Shown in pieces: positions 54,095 to 62,916 of a stretch of 64,000 nucleotides of DNA. The notes beneath the pieces are model-generated. The model saw only the letters and a list, made by a program, of their open reading frames with translations. It was not told the origin of the DNA and did no database searches. Every line of letters starts with the position of its first letter. Within the stretch, counting starts at the first letter, position 1. The position numbers were made by a program, and so were the translations under genes. The DNA is taken from assembly GCF_016587435.1 (NCBI RefSeq), contig NZ_BNJJ01000003.1, positions 1 through 64,000 on the forward strand. The letters are read 5' to 3'. This stretch comes from Dictyobacter formicarum (GTDB lineage Bacteria > Chloroflexota > Ktedonobacteria > Ktedonobacterales > Ktedonobacteraceae).

Positions 54095-55513
54095 ATGGCA
54101 AAAATTCGCACAAAATACGTCTGCCAGCAATGTGGCGGGGAACATAGTAAATGGATGGGGAAATGTCCCGACTGTGGGGCCTGGAACACATTGGAGGAAG
54201 TGGTAGATATTCCGCAAAGTCCCGCCCAACAACGGCGGCAGAGCTTGCTGGCTGCATCCCCTGCTTCCAGTAACTATCATCCTCATACTCCTATTGTTCT
54301 TCCTCACATTAAGCCATTGGTGCAAGAACGCATCTCAGTAGGCTATCCTGAAATGGACCGCGTGCTGGGCGGCGGACTGGTTGCGGGCTCGTTGATCCTG
54401 GTTGGTGGCGAGCCAGGTATTGGTAAATCTACCCTGCTCTTACAAATATCGGGCGAGATTGCGAAACATGTTGGTCCGGTACTCTATGTTTCGGGTGAGG
54501 AATCCATTGAGCAGATTAAGATGCGCGCTGAGCGCCTGGACATCGTCGGTGAGCAGCTCTATCTGCTGGCCGCCATTGAACTCGACCTGATTGTTGAGTC
54601 GGTCAATCGGGTGAAACCGGCCATGGTTATTGTGGATTCGATTCAGACGGTGCTGGCCAGTCACTTGACGGCGGCCCCGGGCAGTATCAGCCAGGTGCGC
54701 GAGTGTACGCTGCAGTTGATGCAGCTGGCCAAAACTTCTCAGATACCGATCCTGGTGATTGGACACGTTACCAAAGAAGGAACGGTGGCTGGACCCAAGG
54801 TGCTGGAGCATATTGTTGATGCTGTGCTATATCTGGAGGGTGAGCGCTATCACTCCTACCGGTTGTTGCGCAGTGTCAAAAATCGTTTTGGCGCGACCCA
54901 TGAAATCGGCGTCTTTGAAATGCATGGCGAAGGTCTGGTAGAGGTCTCTAACCCATCGGCTGTCTTCCTCTCGGATCGAGCGACCAGTGCGAGTGGATCG
55001 GCGGTAGTGGTCAGTATGGAAGGAACTCGTCCTTTGCTGGTCGAGGTTCAGGCCCTGGTTACGCCCAGTAACTTTGGGAATCCACGCAGTACCACCAACG
55101 GTATCGACCATAATCGCCTGTTGATGTTGATGGCGGTTTTAACAAAACGCGTCGGCCTGGCGGTGGGTGGCCACGATGTCTACGCCAATGTGGTTGGCGG
55201 TTTCAACATTGAGGAGCCATCAATTGACCTGGGGGTCGCCGCTGCAATCGCTTCCAGCTATCGTGAGAAGCTGATTCCGGCCGATATGGCCTTGATTGGT
55301 GAGGTAGGACTCTCTGGAGAACTGCGAGCCGTCAGCCGCCTGTCATTGCGCGTTCATGAGGCTGCCAAACTGGGCTTTAAACGTTGCTTGATCCCTTCCG
55401 CGGGTCAGGGCAATAAATTGCGCAATGAAATAGCTGAGACACATCCCTCAGAGGATTTCAAAGTAATTACAGCCAGTACGTTAGCTGTGGCATTGGAGAT
55501 TGCACTTCATTAA
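54095..55513 (+). CDS. radA: DNA repair protein RadA (Sms)
   Basis: A 472-residue RecA-like helicase acting in recombination intermediates. The N-terminal zinc finger is C10-x2-C13-x10-C24-x2-C27. Walker A GGEPGIGKST (about 105-114) is followed by the RadA-specific KNRFG motif (about residue 261) and the C-terminal Lon-protease-like domain (LGVAAAIASSY, VGLSGELRAVSR). The start fits the family N terminus but has no clear Shine-Dalgarno sequence. Just upstream is a short direct repeat CTGGATTAT (about 54053-54074). The neighbours clpC and the PIN-TRAM gene match Firmicutes order, without disA. Confidence 0.94.
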   Translation: MAKIRTKYVCQQCGGEHSKWMGKCPDCGAWNTLEEVVDIPQSPAQQRRQSLLAASPASSNYHPHTPIVLPHIKPLVQERISVGYPEMDRVLGGGLVAGSLILVGGEPGIGKSTLLLQISGEIAKHVGPVLYVSGEESIEQIKMRAERLDIVGEQLYLLAAIELDLIVESVNRVKPAMVIVDSIQTVLASHLTAAPGSISQVRECTLQLMQLAKTSQIPILVIGHVTKEGTVAGPKVLEHIVDAVLYLEGERYHSYRLLRSVKNRFGATHEIGVFEMHGEGLVEVSNPSAVFLSDRATSASGSAVVVSMEGTRPLLVEVQALVTPSNFGNPRSTTNGIDHNRLLMLMAVLTKRVGLAVGGHDVYANVVGGFNIEEPSIDLGVAAAIASSYREKLIPADMALIGEVGLSGELRAVSRLSLRVHEAAKLGFKRCLIPSAGQGNKLRNEIAETHPSEDFKVITASTLAVALEIALH

Positions 55514-55979
55514 AAACAGCAAAGGAGGCAGCATTTCTGGCAATGTGTATCGGTAATAAAAGCACCATACGCAATACCGCAGAGAAGTCTCTTGCTTCTA
55601 ACATGAAAACAGTGTATACTGCATATTCAGCGTACCCTACCTACGTAGCGTGTATTGTTGTTTAGTTTGCATCAATAGATGGCAAATGCTCTTTCTTTGA
55701 TGTTCTATGATAAAAGTACAGAGAAATTGTTGCTACTTGAGGCAGAATGTTGCCACAATAGCAACAAAATTGTTCGTCGATTCGTATATTTTTTAAAGGT
55801 TGTTTGCTCAAACAGGCACGTGTTTTTTTGGACAGCAGGCTAAGCAATACATTTCATCTGGAATTATTATTCATCATTTTCTTCTTAATACCAGACCTGC
55901 CAATCGGACAAAGAAGCAGCGTTGACCTCTTGAGCTTAGAAAAGGCACGTCTAAGTGTCTCGCTTTGGAGGATGCAGGG
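55514..55979 (+). promoter_or_regulatory. Leader region of the PIN-TRAM gene
   Basis: Promoter candidate TTGCTT (55592-55597), 17 bp, TATACT (55615-55620). Next is a nested hairpin TTGTTGCTA/TAGCAACAA (55727-55735 with 55759-55767) containing GGCA/TGCC. No gene was recognised. The leader would be about 350 nt. Confidence 0.45.
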
Positions 55980-57173
55980 ATGTCAGTTAATACCGTTACC
56001 CGCATCATAGGAGCGCTGGTCGCCATAGGCGCAGCGATCAGTATCTCGTTGTATAGAGCAACGACGTTGGCTCCTCTACCCCTTCCTGTACCATGGGTGA
56101 TTGCTATTATCGCGACCGTCAGCGCTATCGCCGCTTTTATTATCACGCCGTATATCACGGTTATCCCATTTCAGTGGATTAGCAATAAGATCCGCGCAGC
56201 TTCGGCCAGTGACCTGGTTGCCGCCGCAATCGGATTGGCCATCGGTCTTATCCTTGCTGTTTTATTGGCAATCCCTTTACAGTACTTGCCTTTCGGACTG
56301 GGGCAGATTACGCCGTTTCTAGGCGCGGTCATCTTTGGCTATATCGGGCTGACAACCGCAGTCCTGCGCAAGAGCGATATCGCCCATCTCTTCCAATCGA
56401 CCGTGGCGCGGCGCCGCGAGCGTGATCGCGACCGCGATGAGGATCGCGAGCGTAGTGAGCGTAGTGAACGTGGCAAGAAGCGTGAGCCAGAGAAAGAGCC
56501 GATTGTGGTATCAACCATACCATCATTGCAGATTTTGCTGGATACCAGCACGATTATTGATGGTCGCATCGCCGATATCAGCCAGACAGGCTTTATCATC
56601 GGTACGCTGGTTGTGCCCCGTTTCGTACTCAACGAGCTGCAGCGCATTGCTGACTCGGCCGATACGATGCGGCGCAATCGTGGTCGTCGTGGGCTGGAGA
56701 TCTTGAACCGCCTGCAAAAAGATGCAACAGTCCCGATAGAGATCGTTGACACCGATGTTGAGGGGATCGCGGATGTAGATGGTAAGCTGGTGAAAGTCGC
56801 TCGCGATCAGCATTGTCCGATCATCACCAATGATTTCAATCTCAATCGCGTCGCCGAACTGCAGGGCGTTAAGGTGCTCAACATCAACGAGCTGGCCAAT
56901 GCCATCAAACCGGTCCTCTTGCCAGGAGAGGATATTCATATTAAAATCATGCAGGACGGTAAAGAACTGGGACAGGGAGTTGGCTACCTGGACGATGGAA
57001 CCATGATCGTGGTAGAAAATGGACGTCAGTTCATGAATATGATGATTGAGGTTACGGTAACGCGTGTGCTACAAACGGTGGCGGGTCGCATGATTTTTGC
57101 CCATCCCAAACAAGCCAATGCCAGTAGCGCCGCCATAGCGCCGCAATCGTCCTTAAAGCAAAGGCAAGCTTAA
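55980..57173 (+). CDS. PIN-TRAM membrane protein (YacL-like)
   Basis: A 397-residue protein. Four hydrophobic segments occupy residues about 10-130. A very charged Arg/Asp/Glu linker (about 143-172; RRRERDRDRDEDRERSERSE) follows. Then come a PIN nuclease domain (about 183-300) with LLDTSTIIDGRI, the central acidic residues and ITNDFNLNRVA, and a C-terminal TRAM RNA-binding domain (about 305-370). Bacillus YacL has this layout; its substrate is not established. The ATG at 55980, 8 nt after GGAGG, is preferred to a TTG five codons earlier. Followed by a terminator before ispD. Confidence 0.88.
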   Translation: MSVNTVTRIIGALVAIGAAISISLYRATTLAPLPLPVPWVIAIIATVSAIAAFIITPYITVIPFQWISNKIRAASASDLVAAAIGLAIGLILAVLLAIPLQYLPFGLGQITPFLGAVIFGYIGLTTAVLRKSDIAHLFQSTVARRRERDRDRDEDRERSERSERGKKREPEKEPIVVSTIPSLQILLDTSTIIDGRIADISQTGFIIGTLVVPRFVLNELQRIADSADTMRRNRGRRGLEILNRLQKDATVPIEIVDTDVEGIADVDGKLVKVARDQHCPIITNDFNLNRVAELQGVKVLNINELANAIKPVLLPGEDIHIKIMQDGKELGQGVGYLDDGTMIVVENGRQFMNMMIEVTVTRVLQTVAGRMIFAHPKQANASSAAIAPQSSLKQRQA

Positions 57174-57193
57174 TTAGCATAACGCATTTTCAC

Positions 57194-57223
57194 GAGAGCA
57201 CCCTTTGCGGTGCTCTCTATTTT
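57194..57223 (+). terminator. Terminator before ispD
   Basis: Perfect 9-bp stem GAGAGCACC/GGTGCTCTC (57194-57202 with 57209-57217), 6-nt loop, then TATTTTTT. Confidence 0.85.
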
Positions 57224-57267
57224 TTATGGAGAGGGAGAACAGGTAGCTACCTACCTCCACACATACC

Positions 57268-57960
57268 ATGCAAGAGAAATCAGCTGTTATTATCGTGGCT
57301 GCAGGAGCCAGTCGGCGCATGGGCAGGGATAAGCTTTGGATTCCGCTGGCCGGTCGCGTGACGCTTGCGCGCACCATTGATGCGTTCCAGAGCTCGTCGG
57401 CTATCGATAGGATTGTGCTGGTGGTTAGTGCGGAACGCCTCGCGGCGACACAAGAACTTTGTAAGCAGGAGGCATGGAGTAAGATCTGTGCCGTTATACC
57501 CGGCGGTGCCCGCAGGCAAGATTCAGTCTGCCAGGGACTGGATACGCTGGCAACGTTGCAGCCAGCCTGCCGCTGGGTGATGATCCACGATGGCGCGCGA
57601 CCGTTTGTGACGGCTAGCATCATTGAGGCCGGACTGGTCTCGGCTCAGGAACACCAGGCTGCTATCGCTGCCGTACCGGTAAAGGATACTATTAAACAGG
57701 TGCGCGACGGCAAAATCCTGGATACGCCAGACCGCGCTCTGCTCTGGACCATCCAGACACCCCAGGTGTTTTCTTTTCCCTTGATTCACCAGGCTCATCA
57801 TTCGCCGCTGGCTAACGATGATGCCACCGATGATGCGCTGCTTCTGGAGAGGCTGGGCCATCACGTGGCTATTTTCCCTGGCTCTTACACCAATATCAAA
57901 ATCACTACTCAGGAAGATTTGCTCTTCGCTGAGGCATGTATTAAAGGACAAGAAGAATGA
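57268..57960 (+). CDS. ispD: 2-C-methyl-D-erythritol 4-phosphate cytidylyltransferase
   Basis: A 230-residue enzyme of the MEP isoprenoid pathway, adding CMP to methylerythritol 4-phosphate. The nucleotide-binding opening VIIVAAGASRRMGRDKLWIP (about 6-25), VMIHDGARPFV (about 107-117) and AAVPVKDTIKQV (about 131-142) are visible. The ATG lacks a clear Shine-Dalgarno sequence. It overlaps ispF by four bases, so the two are coupled. A terminator upstream suggests a separate promoter, which was not located. Confidence 0.93.
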   Translation: MQEKSAVIIVAAGASRRMGRDKLWIPLAGRVTLARTIDAFQSSSAIDRIVLVVSAERLAATQELCKQEAWSKICAVIPGGARRQDSVCQGLDTLATLQPACRWVMIHDGARPFVTASIIEAGLVSAQEHQAAIAAVPVKDTIKQVRDGKILDTPDRALLWTIQTPQVFSFPLIHQAHHSPLANDDATDDALLLERLGHHVAIFPGSYTNIKITTQEDLLFAEACIKGQEE

Positions 57961-58436
57961 CTACACGCATTGGTTCTGGTTATGATGTCCATGCATTCAC
58001 AGAGGGACGCCCGCTGGTGCTGGGTGGCGTCACTATTCCCCACGATTATGGCCTGGCAGGTCACTCTGACGCCGATGCGGTCATTCACGCCATCGTAGAT
58101 GCACTGCTAGGTGCAGCCGCTCTGGGTGACATTGGGCAACACTTTCCATCCAAAGATCTACGCTGGAAAGACCAGCCCAGCACGGTCTTTCTCACCTACA
58201 CCCTTGATCTGCTGCGCCAGCACAACTGGACCATTGGGAACGTGGATGCCACGATTGTCGCCGAACAACCCAGGCTCTCCCCCCACGTCCAGGCCATGCG
58301 CGAACATCTGGCGGAACATCTACAGCTATCCCTCAACCAGGTTAGCATCAAATCCAAAACTACCGACGGCCTCGGCTTTGCCGGTCGCCGTGAGGGCATT
58401 GCCTGTTACGCGGTCGCATTGCTCGAGCAAGCATAA
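57957..58436 (+). CDS. ispF: 2-C-methyl-D-erythritol 2,4-cyclodiphosphate synthase
   Basis: A 159-residue MEP-pathway enzyme that cyclises CDP-methylerythritol 2-phosphate with loss of CMP. The zinc ligands lie in GSGYDVHAF (Asp9 and His11 or close) and GHSDADAVIHAI (His near residue 44). The late IKSKTTDGLGFAGRREGI segment is typical. Translation is coupled to ispD (ATGA overlap). IspD and IspF thus give consecutive-but-one steps; ispE is not here. Confidence 0.95.
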   Translation: MTTRIGSGYDVHAFTEGRPLVLGGVTIPHDYGLAGHSDADAVIHAIVDALLGAAALGDIGQHFPSKDLRWKDQPSTVFLTYTLDLLRQHNWTIGNVDATIVAEQPRLSPHVQAMREHLAEHLQLSLNQVSIKSKTTDGLGFAGRREGIACYAVALLEQA

Positions 58437-58443
58437 CCAACAC

Positions 58444-58467
58444 AACCCGTAGGGCGCCCTACGGGTT
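58444..58467. terminator. Palindromic terminator between convergent genes
   Basis: Perfect 24-bp palindrome (12-bp arms, AACCCGTAGGGC/GCCCTACGGGTT) between ispF and the minus-strand pterin dehydratase. ATGTTTATTTTG follows on the plus strand. Confidence 0.65.
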
Positions 58468-58498
58468 ATGTTTATTTTGCATAGATGGCCGTGTATGA

Positions 58499-58852
58499 TT
58501 ACATGGCCTCAAAATCTTTGTAGATTTCATCCGTTTTGGCCGCCATGATAAAATCATTGCGATGCAGGCCATGAATTTTATGGGTCCACCAGGCCACACC
58601 AACGGAGCCCCATTCGGTCAAGATAGCCGGATGATGTCCCTCGTCCTCAGCCAGGCGACCAACTTTCTGCGTAAAGGAGAGCGCAGACACGAAGTCCTTG
58701 AACTTGTAAACACGCTCCAGGCGCTTGACGTTGTCGTGCTCCATGATGATCCAATCTGGCACCTGTTTCTGGTAGTTCGCTGCTTCCTCTGCAGTCACTT
58801 GAGGCGCTCCAGCACGACACACTTCACATTTCAGTTGGGTCAATTCTTCCAT
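58499..58852 (-). CDS. 4a-hydroxytetrahydrobiopterin (pterin-4a-carbinolamine) dehydratase
   Basis: A 117-residue PCD/DCoH-family protein. The family signature EDEGHHPAI (about 68-76), with the conserved His pair, is preceded by the F..FV..L.F...V segment. It dehydrates pterin-4a-carbinolamine to recycle cofactor, classically for phenylalanine hydroxylase; no hydroxylase gene is nearby, and in many bacteria the role is unclear. An N-terminal extension with C9-x2-C12 (KCEVCRAG) is longer than usual. AGGTGGG lies before the ATG. Confidence 0.85.
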   Translation of the reverse strand: MEELTQLKCEVCRAGAPQVTAEEAANYQKQVPDWIIMEHDNVKRLERVYKFKDFVSALSFTQKVGRLAEDEGHHPAILTEWGSVGVAWWTHKIHGLHRNDFIMAAKTDEIYKDFEAM

Positions 58853-58973
58853 AGCCCACCTACCTTTGATGTGAACACTGATATAAAACTAAATGGGTTT
58901 ATACCAGAACAGCTATTTCTGCTCACAAATCTGTTGTTAGAGGCAAGATACCGGTGAAGGCTGAGATGCACTA

Positions 58974-59291
58974 CTAGTTTTCTTTACCGGGAGCTACTTT
59001 TGCCTCTGTGCTCGCCGCCGCGCCAGACCTGGTCTCGCTGGCAGTCTCTTTCTTCTCAGCAGGAGTCATCAACATCTGAACCGCCTGGGCCGGATTGGTA
59101 GGTACCTTGTTCAGGGTTTGATGTAATTTTGAGATATCATCGGCTGGCACGTGAGACATGAACTTATCTTTGGCATTCTTGACCTCGCCAGTCGTTTTTC
59201 CTGCGCTACGCGCCAGTGATTGTAGTGTTTTTGGACCAAAGATGGCCAGTGCAATGCCAGCAACTATCAGAATTTCAAAGATATGCATCAT
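58974..59291 (-). CDS. TatA/TatB-like protein
   Basis: A 105-residue protein with one N-terminal membrane helix (about 4-18), the FGPKTL hinge (about 18-23) and an amphipathic helix (about 24-45), then an Ala/Glu/Lys-rich tail. This is the layout of Tat translocase TatA/TatB subunits, which form the pore or receptor with TatC for folded proteins. TatC is not in the window. It may start at either of two adjacent ATGs (59291 or 59288) after AAGGAG. TatA and TatB cannot be separated here. Confidence 0.8.
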   Translation of the reverse strand: MMHIFEILIVAGIALAIFGPKTLQSLARSAGKTTGEVKNAKDKFMSHVPADDISKLHQTLNKVPTNPAQAVQMLMTPAEKKETASETRSGAAASTEAKVAPGKEN

Positions 59292-59848
59292 CGTACTCCT
59301 TCACCAATGGCATCTATGCCAGCTATTTGTTACTCCAACACTGCTATTTTACCACAGGATGGGAGATCATCGTGCTCCCTTGTAACCAGAAGCGCAGAAA
59401 TATTCTTTTTTTTGCCGTGCCCATCCCCAAAAAAGATACAGGGCACTGTTCTTTAAGAAAGAGAGTAAACTGCAGGATAGCACGAGCGGCTTGCGGTCCG
59501 CCAGATCAGGCCAACCGCTATAAACTGGCTGCCATGACAATCCCAAGGAATACCGCACTCAGGTACTTTCCCCACCTACAAGCTGAGTGTGCTGATCACG
59601 TCCCCCCAGAACGATGATCAGCCTCCCTTCCTTTTTAGTTCTAGGAAATAAATATTTTAGTTTTAGGAAAAAAATACCTGTCAGTGGTCAAATTCTTCAT
59701 CAGTCTACTATTATGGCTTGAAGAATAGTAAAACATGTACCAATTTAGGCTACCAATCATCAGGCATTGTCAACTCATAAGCCATGACATGGTATGATGA
59801 AAGTAAAGAACTATCAGCCAAAAAGATAAAGAAGAGAGTTTTGACGGA
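59292..59848. other. Gap before the secreted protein gene
   Basis: About 550 bases. It contains a hairpin GCTGATCA/TGATCAGC (59591-59598 with 59615-59622) and two tandem 22-bp A/T-rich copies (59633-59654 and 59655-59676). It also has a TGG-TATGAT extended -10 box (59790-59798) with TTGTCA (59767-59772), spacing 20. No gene is recognised; overlapping ORFs up to 130 codons look non-coding. Confidence 0.45.
59633..59676 (+). repeat. Tandem 22-bp duplication
   Basis: TTTTAGTTCTAGGAAATAAA-TA is followed at once by TTTTAGTTTTAGGAAAAAAA-TA (three differences in 22). Confidence 0.8.
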
Positions 59849-60517
59849 ATGCAACAATTAGTAAAATCACAAAAAACCGGCGGTAATACACAGATTCAAA
59901 CCATTATGATTACGGCCATCACGCTATTCGCCCTGTCTGGCGCGATTCTGGGTTTCGCGGTAGGTGCCTTCACCCACCCACATTCCGCCCAGCCAGTCAC
60001 CAATACTTCAGGGAATAACAAAAAGCCTACCCAGGTGGTGGTCTCTAAAACCCCCACAGCAACCCCAACTGCAGCAACAGCACAAGCATTACCACTAGGT
60101 TGCCCGGGTATAGGAACAGGCTATAATTTGGATGGCTCAATCACCATCACCCTTATTGCCAAACACAAAGTGGCCGGTCAATGTGACCTCAACGCAGAAA
60201 AAAATATCACGAGTGATGGCATAACCTGCCGTATAATATTAACAAAAGCCAAAGATGGCTTACCGGTAATTGATGATACTGATAGAGCACTGTTTAAAGA
60301 TACCGCCAACTATAGCGGAACCTTCCCACATGAAATCACTCCCGGTCTGGTTATTAGTAATGGAGCACCACTAACCCAACCCTGTGTTCAAGGGCAAGCC
60401 GCGTGGACGCTGACATTATCACCAACGTTAGAGAAGGGAAATTACTATATCGTTGGTCTGACCGGAAATGGCACCTACTTTAACTACAGCTGGTCAACAC
60501 AATTGCAGAAAAAATAA
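59849..60517 (+). CDS. Unknown membrane-anchored extracytoplasmic protein
   Basis: A 222-residue protein I do not recognise. A membrane segment (about 19-42) follows a Gln/Lys/Asn-rich N terminus. A Thr/Pro/Ala-rich linker (about 50-83) then leads to a globular part (about 85-222) with four Cys (about 89, 110, 128 and 174), which could form disulfides outside the cell. The pattern suggests a type II anchored or secreted surface protein. Strong terminator after the gene. Not placed in any family. Confidence 0.6.
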   Translation: MQQLVKSQKTGGNTQIQTIMITAITLFALSGAILGFAVGAFTHPHSAQPVTNTSGNNKKPTQVVVSKTPTATPTAATAQALPLGCPGIGTGYNLDGSITITLIAKHKVAGQCDLNAEKNITSDGITCRIILTKAKDGLPVIDDTDRALFKDTANYSGTFPHEITPGLVISNGAPLTQPCVQGQAAWTLTLSPTLEKGNYYIVGLTGNGTYFNYSWSTQLQKK

Positions 60518-60553
60518 ACTTCTATTTACCACATAAGCATTCCGTAAGCGACC

Positions 60554-60595
60554 AAAAGAAGAGCTAACCAGTATAAGGTTAGCTCTTCTTTTTTG
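60554..60595. terminator. Strong bidirectional terminator
   Basis: Perfect 16-bp stem (60554-60569 with 60577-60592), 7-nt loop. The arms begin with AAAA and end with TTTT, followed by more T on the plus strand. It separates the unknown secreted protein gene from the convergent purine nucleoside phosphorylase gene. Confidence 0.92.
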
Positions 60596-60617
60596 TTTGG
60601 ACGGTGTTTACTCCAAC

Positions 60618-61457
60618 TCAAACCTGTGCGCCAATGCGTTCGACAATACCCATGACGAGATTGGCAAATTTGGTGCGGACCGCGTCGGCGGTAGAGAGCA
60701 CTTCGGCGTGATTGACCTCTGCTGCCTCGCTGCCGGTGGCGCTATTGGTGATCAGGCTGATACCAAGTACGCGCATGCCGACCTGGCGAGCAACAACGAC
60801 TTCGGGCGCAGTGGACATCCCGACGGCGTCGGTACCGATGGTGCGCAGAAAGGCGAGTTCGGCCGGCGTCTCATAGCTGGGTCCCGCAACCATGGTATAA
60901 ACCCCTTCGTGAAGTGTGATCTCTGGATAGCGGTCAGCCACCTCATGCGCCAGCGCACGTAGCTCAGCATCATAAGCCTTGCCAACGGCTGGGAAGCGCT
61001 CGCCCAGGCGCTCATCGTGAGGTCCGACCAGCGGACTGCCTCCGGCCAGTCCTGGCATGTAAATATGGTCCCGCAGGAGCATAAAATGGCCGGGCAGATA
61101 AGCTGGATTGACTCCTCCGGCAGCGTTGCTGACAATCAGCGTCTCTGCACCCAGCAGGCGCATCACACGTACAGGCAGGGTAGTCAGGTGAACTGGATGC
61201 CCTTCGTAGAAGTGAAAGCGCCCCTGCATAGCTACTACAGGTACTCCAGACAGAGTGCCAATCAATAATCGACCAGCATGCCCAACTACCGTTGACTGCG
61301 CAAAATGCGGAATTTCGCTATATGGTATGGCCACTGCATCACGTATCTCATTGGCGAGGTCACCCAACCCTGAGCCCAGAATGATAGCCAGCGCAGGTTT
61401 GACCTCGGTATGTTGCTGAATCGCTTGCGTGGCTTCCACAACTTGATCGTAAAGCAC
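60618..61457 (-). CDS. Purine nucleoside phosphorylase (PNP family 1, trimeric type)
   Basis: A 279-residue enzyme splitting purine nucleosides with phosphate into base and ribose 1-phosphate. Visible are LGSGLGDLA (phosphate site, about 28-36), VVGHAGRL, GRFHFYEGH, SNAAGGVNP (about 111-119), AGPSYETPAE (about 192-201) and GMSTAPEVVVA (about 213-223). These match the trimeric mammalian/Bacillus PunA type preferring guanosine and inosine. The GTG at 61457 is chosen, 11 nt after AAGGAGG; a GTG at 61502 would add 15 residues and place that sequence inside the gene. Confidence 0.88.
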   Translation of the reverse strand: MLYDQVVEATQAIQQHTEVKPALAIILGSGLGDLANEIRDAVAIPYSEIPHFAQSTVVGHAGRLLIGTLSGVPVVAMQGRFHFYEGHPVHLTTLPVRVMRLLGAETLIVSNAAGGVNPAYLPGHFMLLRDHIYMPGLAGGSPLVGPHDERLGERFPAVGKAYDAELRALAHEVADRYPEITLHEGVYTMVAGPSYETPAELAFLRTIGTDAVGMSTAPEVVVARQVGMRVLGISLITNSATGSEAAEVNHAEVLSTADAVRTKFANLVMGIVERIGAQV

Positions 61458-61523
61458 GCGTTTTGTTGCCTCCTTGTATTTGATGGCTACAGGATAGCAC
61501 ACAAGGAGGCCAAAACCTATGCA

Positions 61524-62396
61524 TCATTTCGGCTGAGCACTGACCAGCTGGCAATAGAATTGGGTGGTCGAAATATGCGCATGTCCCAATAATTCTTGGA
61601 CAGAACCAAGGTCCATTCCGCTATCAAGCATATGCATAGCGAACGCATGGCGCAATTTATGGGGCGTCAAATCCTCAATACCAGCCCGGCGCGCATAACC
61701 TTTGATGATCAGCCAGAACCCCTGGCGTGTCAGGCGCTCGCCATGATGATTCACAAACAGAGCTTCTTCACTGGCATGGCGTATAAAACGTGGACGTCCG
61801 CGCAACAGATAGAGTTCAAGCACATCCATAGCCACCGATGTCAGTGGCAGGAAACGCACATTGCCGCGTACGCCAACACATTTAATCGCGGCATCCTGTG
61901 CGCAAAAGTGATCAACATTAAGTGAAACCAGTTCAGATGCGCGTATTCCTGTAGCATAGAGAAGATGGAGCATAGCCAGGTCACGCACCCCCATCGGGGT
62001 ATCTCTATCCGCAAGCTGAAACAGCGTCTGCACCTGCTCAGCATTCATAATCTGGGGCAGCCCTCTTTCAACGGGCGGCAATAAGACCCCTAGTGATGGA
62101 TCTCTGGTCACCAGCCCCTTTTGACACAGGTAACGAAAAAAAGACTTATATGCCGCCAGCTTGCGAGCGATCGTTGTCGGACGATAGACCTGGGCCTCAC
62201 GTAACTGCTGGACATAATCAGCTATATGCTCACGGGTAACATGCAGCCAGCTCGTAATCCCTAAAGCTCGTATATAGCTGCACAACTGTCCCAAATCGTT
62301 GCGGTATGCCATAATAGTATTGCGGCTACCACCACTACGTTCCATCTCCCCATTGGCAATAGAGGTAACAAAATCATCAACAGCTTCTTGCAACAT
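61524..62396 (-). CDS. Tyrosine recombinase (XerC/XerD-like)
   Basis: A 290-residue site-specific recombinase. There is an N-terminal SAM-like core-binding domain (about 1-90) and a catalytic domain with Arg152 (ATGIRASEL), His246-x2-Arg249 (HKLRH), His272 (LGHAH) and nucleophile Tyr281 (TTQFY). The beta-hairpin lysine found in XerC/D (the GKGNK motif) is missing; the region reads CVGVRGNVRFLPL, with Arg177 nearest. Length and placement fit a chromosomal Xer, but the missing lysine leaves activity open. The ATG at 62396 follows GGGAAG; the 54 upstream codons are Cys/Tyr-rich and implausible. Confidence 0.85.
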   Translation of the reverse strand: MLQEAVDDFVTSIANGEMERSGGSRNTIMAYRNDLGQLCSYIRALGITSWLHVTREHIADYVQQLREAQVYRPTTIARKLAAYKSFFRYLCQKGLVTRDPSLGVLLPPVERGLPQIMNAEQVQTLFQLADRDTPMGVRDLAMLHLLYATGIRASELVSLNVDHFCAQDAAIKCVGVRGNVRFLPLTSVAMDVLELYLLRGRPRFIRHASEEALFVNHHGERLTRQGFWLIIKGYARRAGIEDLTPHKLRHAFAMHMLDSGMDLGSVQELLGHAHISTTQFYCQLVSAQPK

Positions 62397-62916
62397 AACA
62401 CACTTCCCACATCTATGCAATTTTAAATTAGCGAACCAACCGTTTCCGCACCGAGGCTGTTGCCAGTATAATCGATACATGTAATACATGCAAGTTATAT
62501 AGTACATACAGCTATATGTTTGACAAGATACCGCGCAATAATACTGGCATGCAGTCAACTTCCCACGAGGTTCCGTCTTTTTTCTTAGCGAAGCGCCCCG
62601 TACCCTCTGACTTCAGTTATGGGGATATAAGGGGATTTCCTTTTAAGGCAGCTTGGAAGGCGGGGTAACATGAAATTTTGGCAATATATAGCTCCTTGCT
62701 GTATACATGGGGTGCTTCACAAAGTGCTATAATGGACTAACGTTCGTGCTTTATGCGCGTTCCCTTAATGGTTACTACCCAACAGGTACGGCTACGCTCT
62801 CATTATAAGGTCGGAAGATAACTTTATGGCGGAGAGTCGTATCCTATGATACTTGTCCATATGCATATGCGAGTCGATATCATCAAACTCGTTCGTGATA
62901 AGGAGAAAGAGTCGGA
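62397..62916. other. Gap holding the promoter of the last full gene
   Basis: About 520 bases with a TGC-TATAAT extended -10 box at 62725-62733, giving a leader of about 180 nt to the gene at 62917. No gene or clear RNA structure was recognised. Confidence 0.5.
62725..62733 (+). promoter_or_regulatory. Extended -10 promoter
   Basis: TGC-TATAAT, identical to the boxes at 6721 and 17151. No good -35 at the standard distance. Confidence 0.55.

Noticed and set aside
59216..59617. 133-codon ORF in the gap after tatA
   Set aside because: It overlaps the start of the TatA-like gene in antisense, lacks a ribosome binding site and has no family features.
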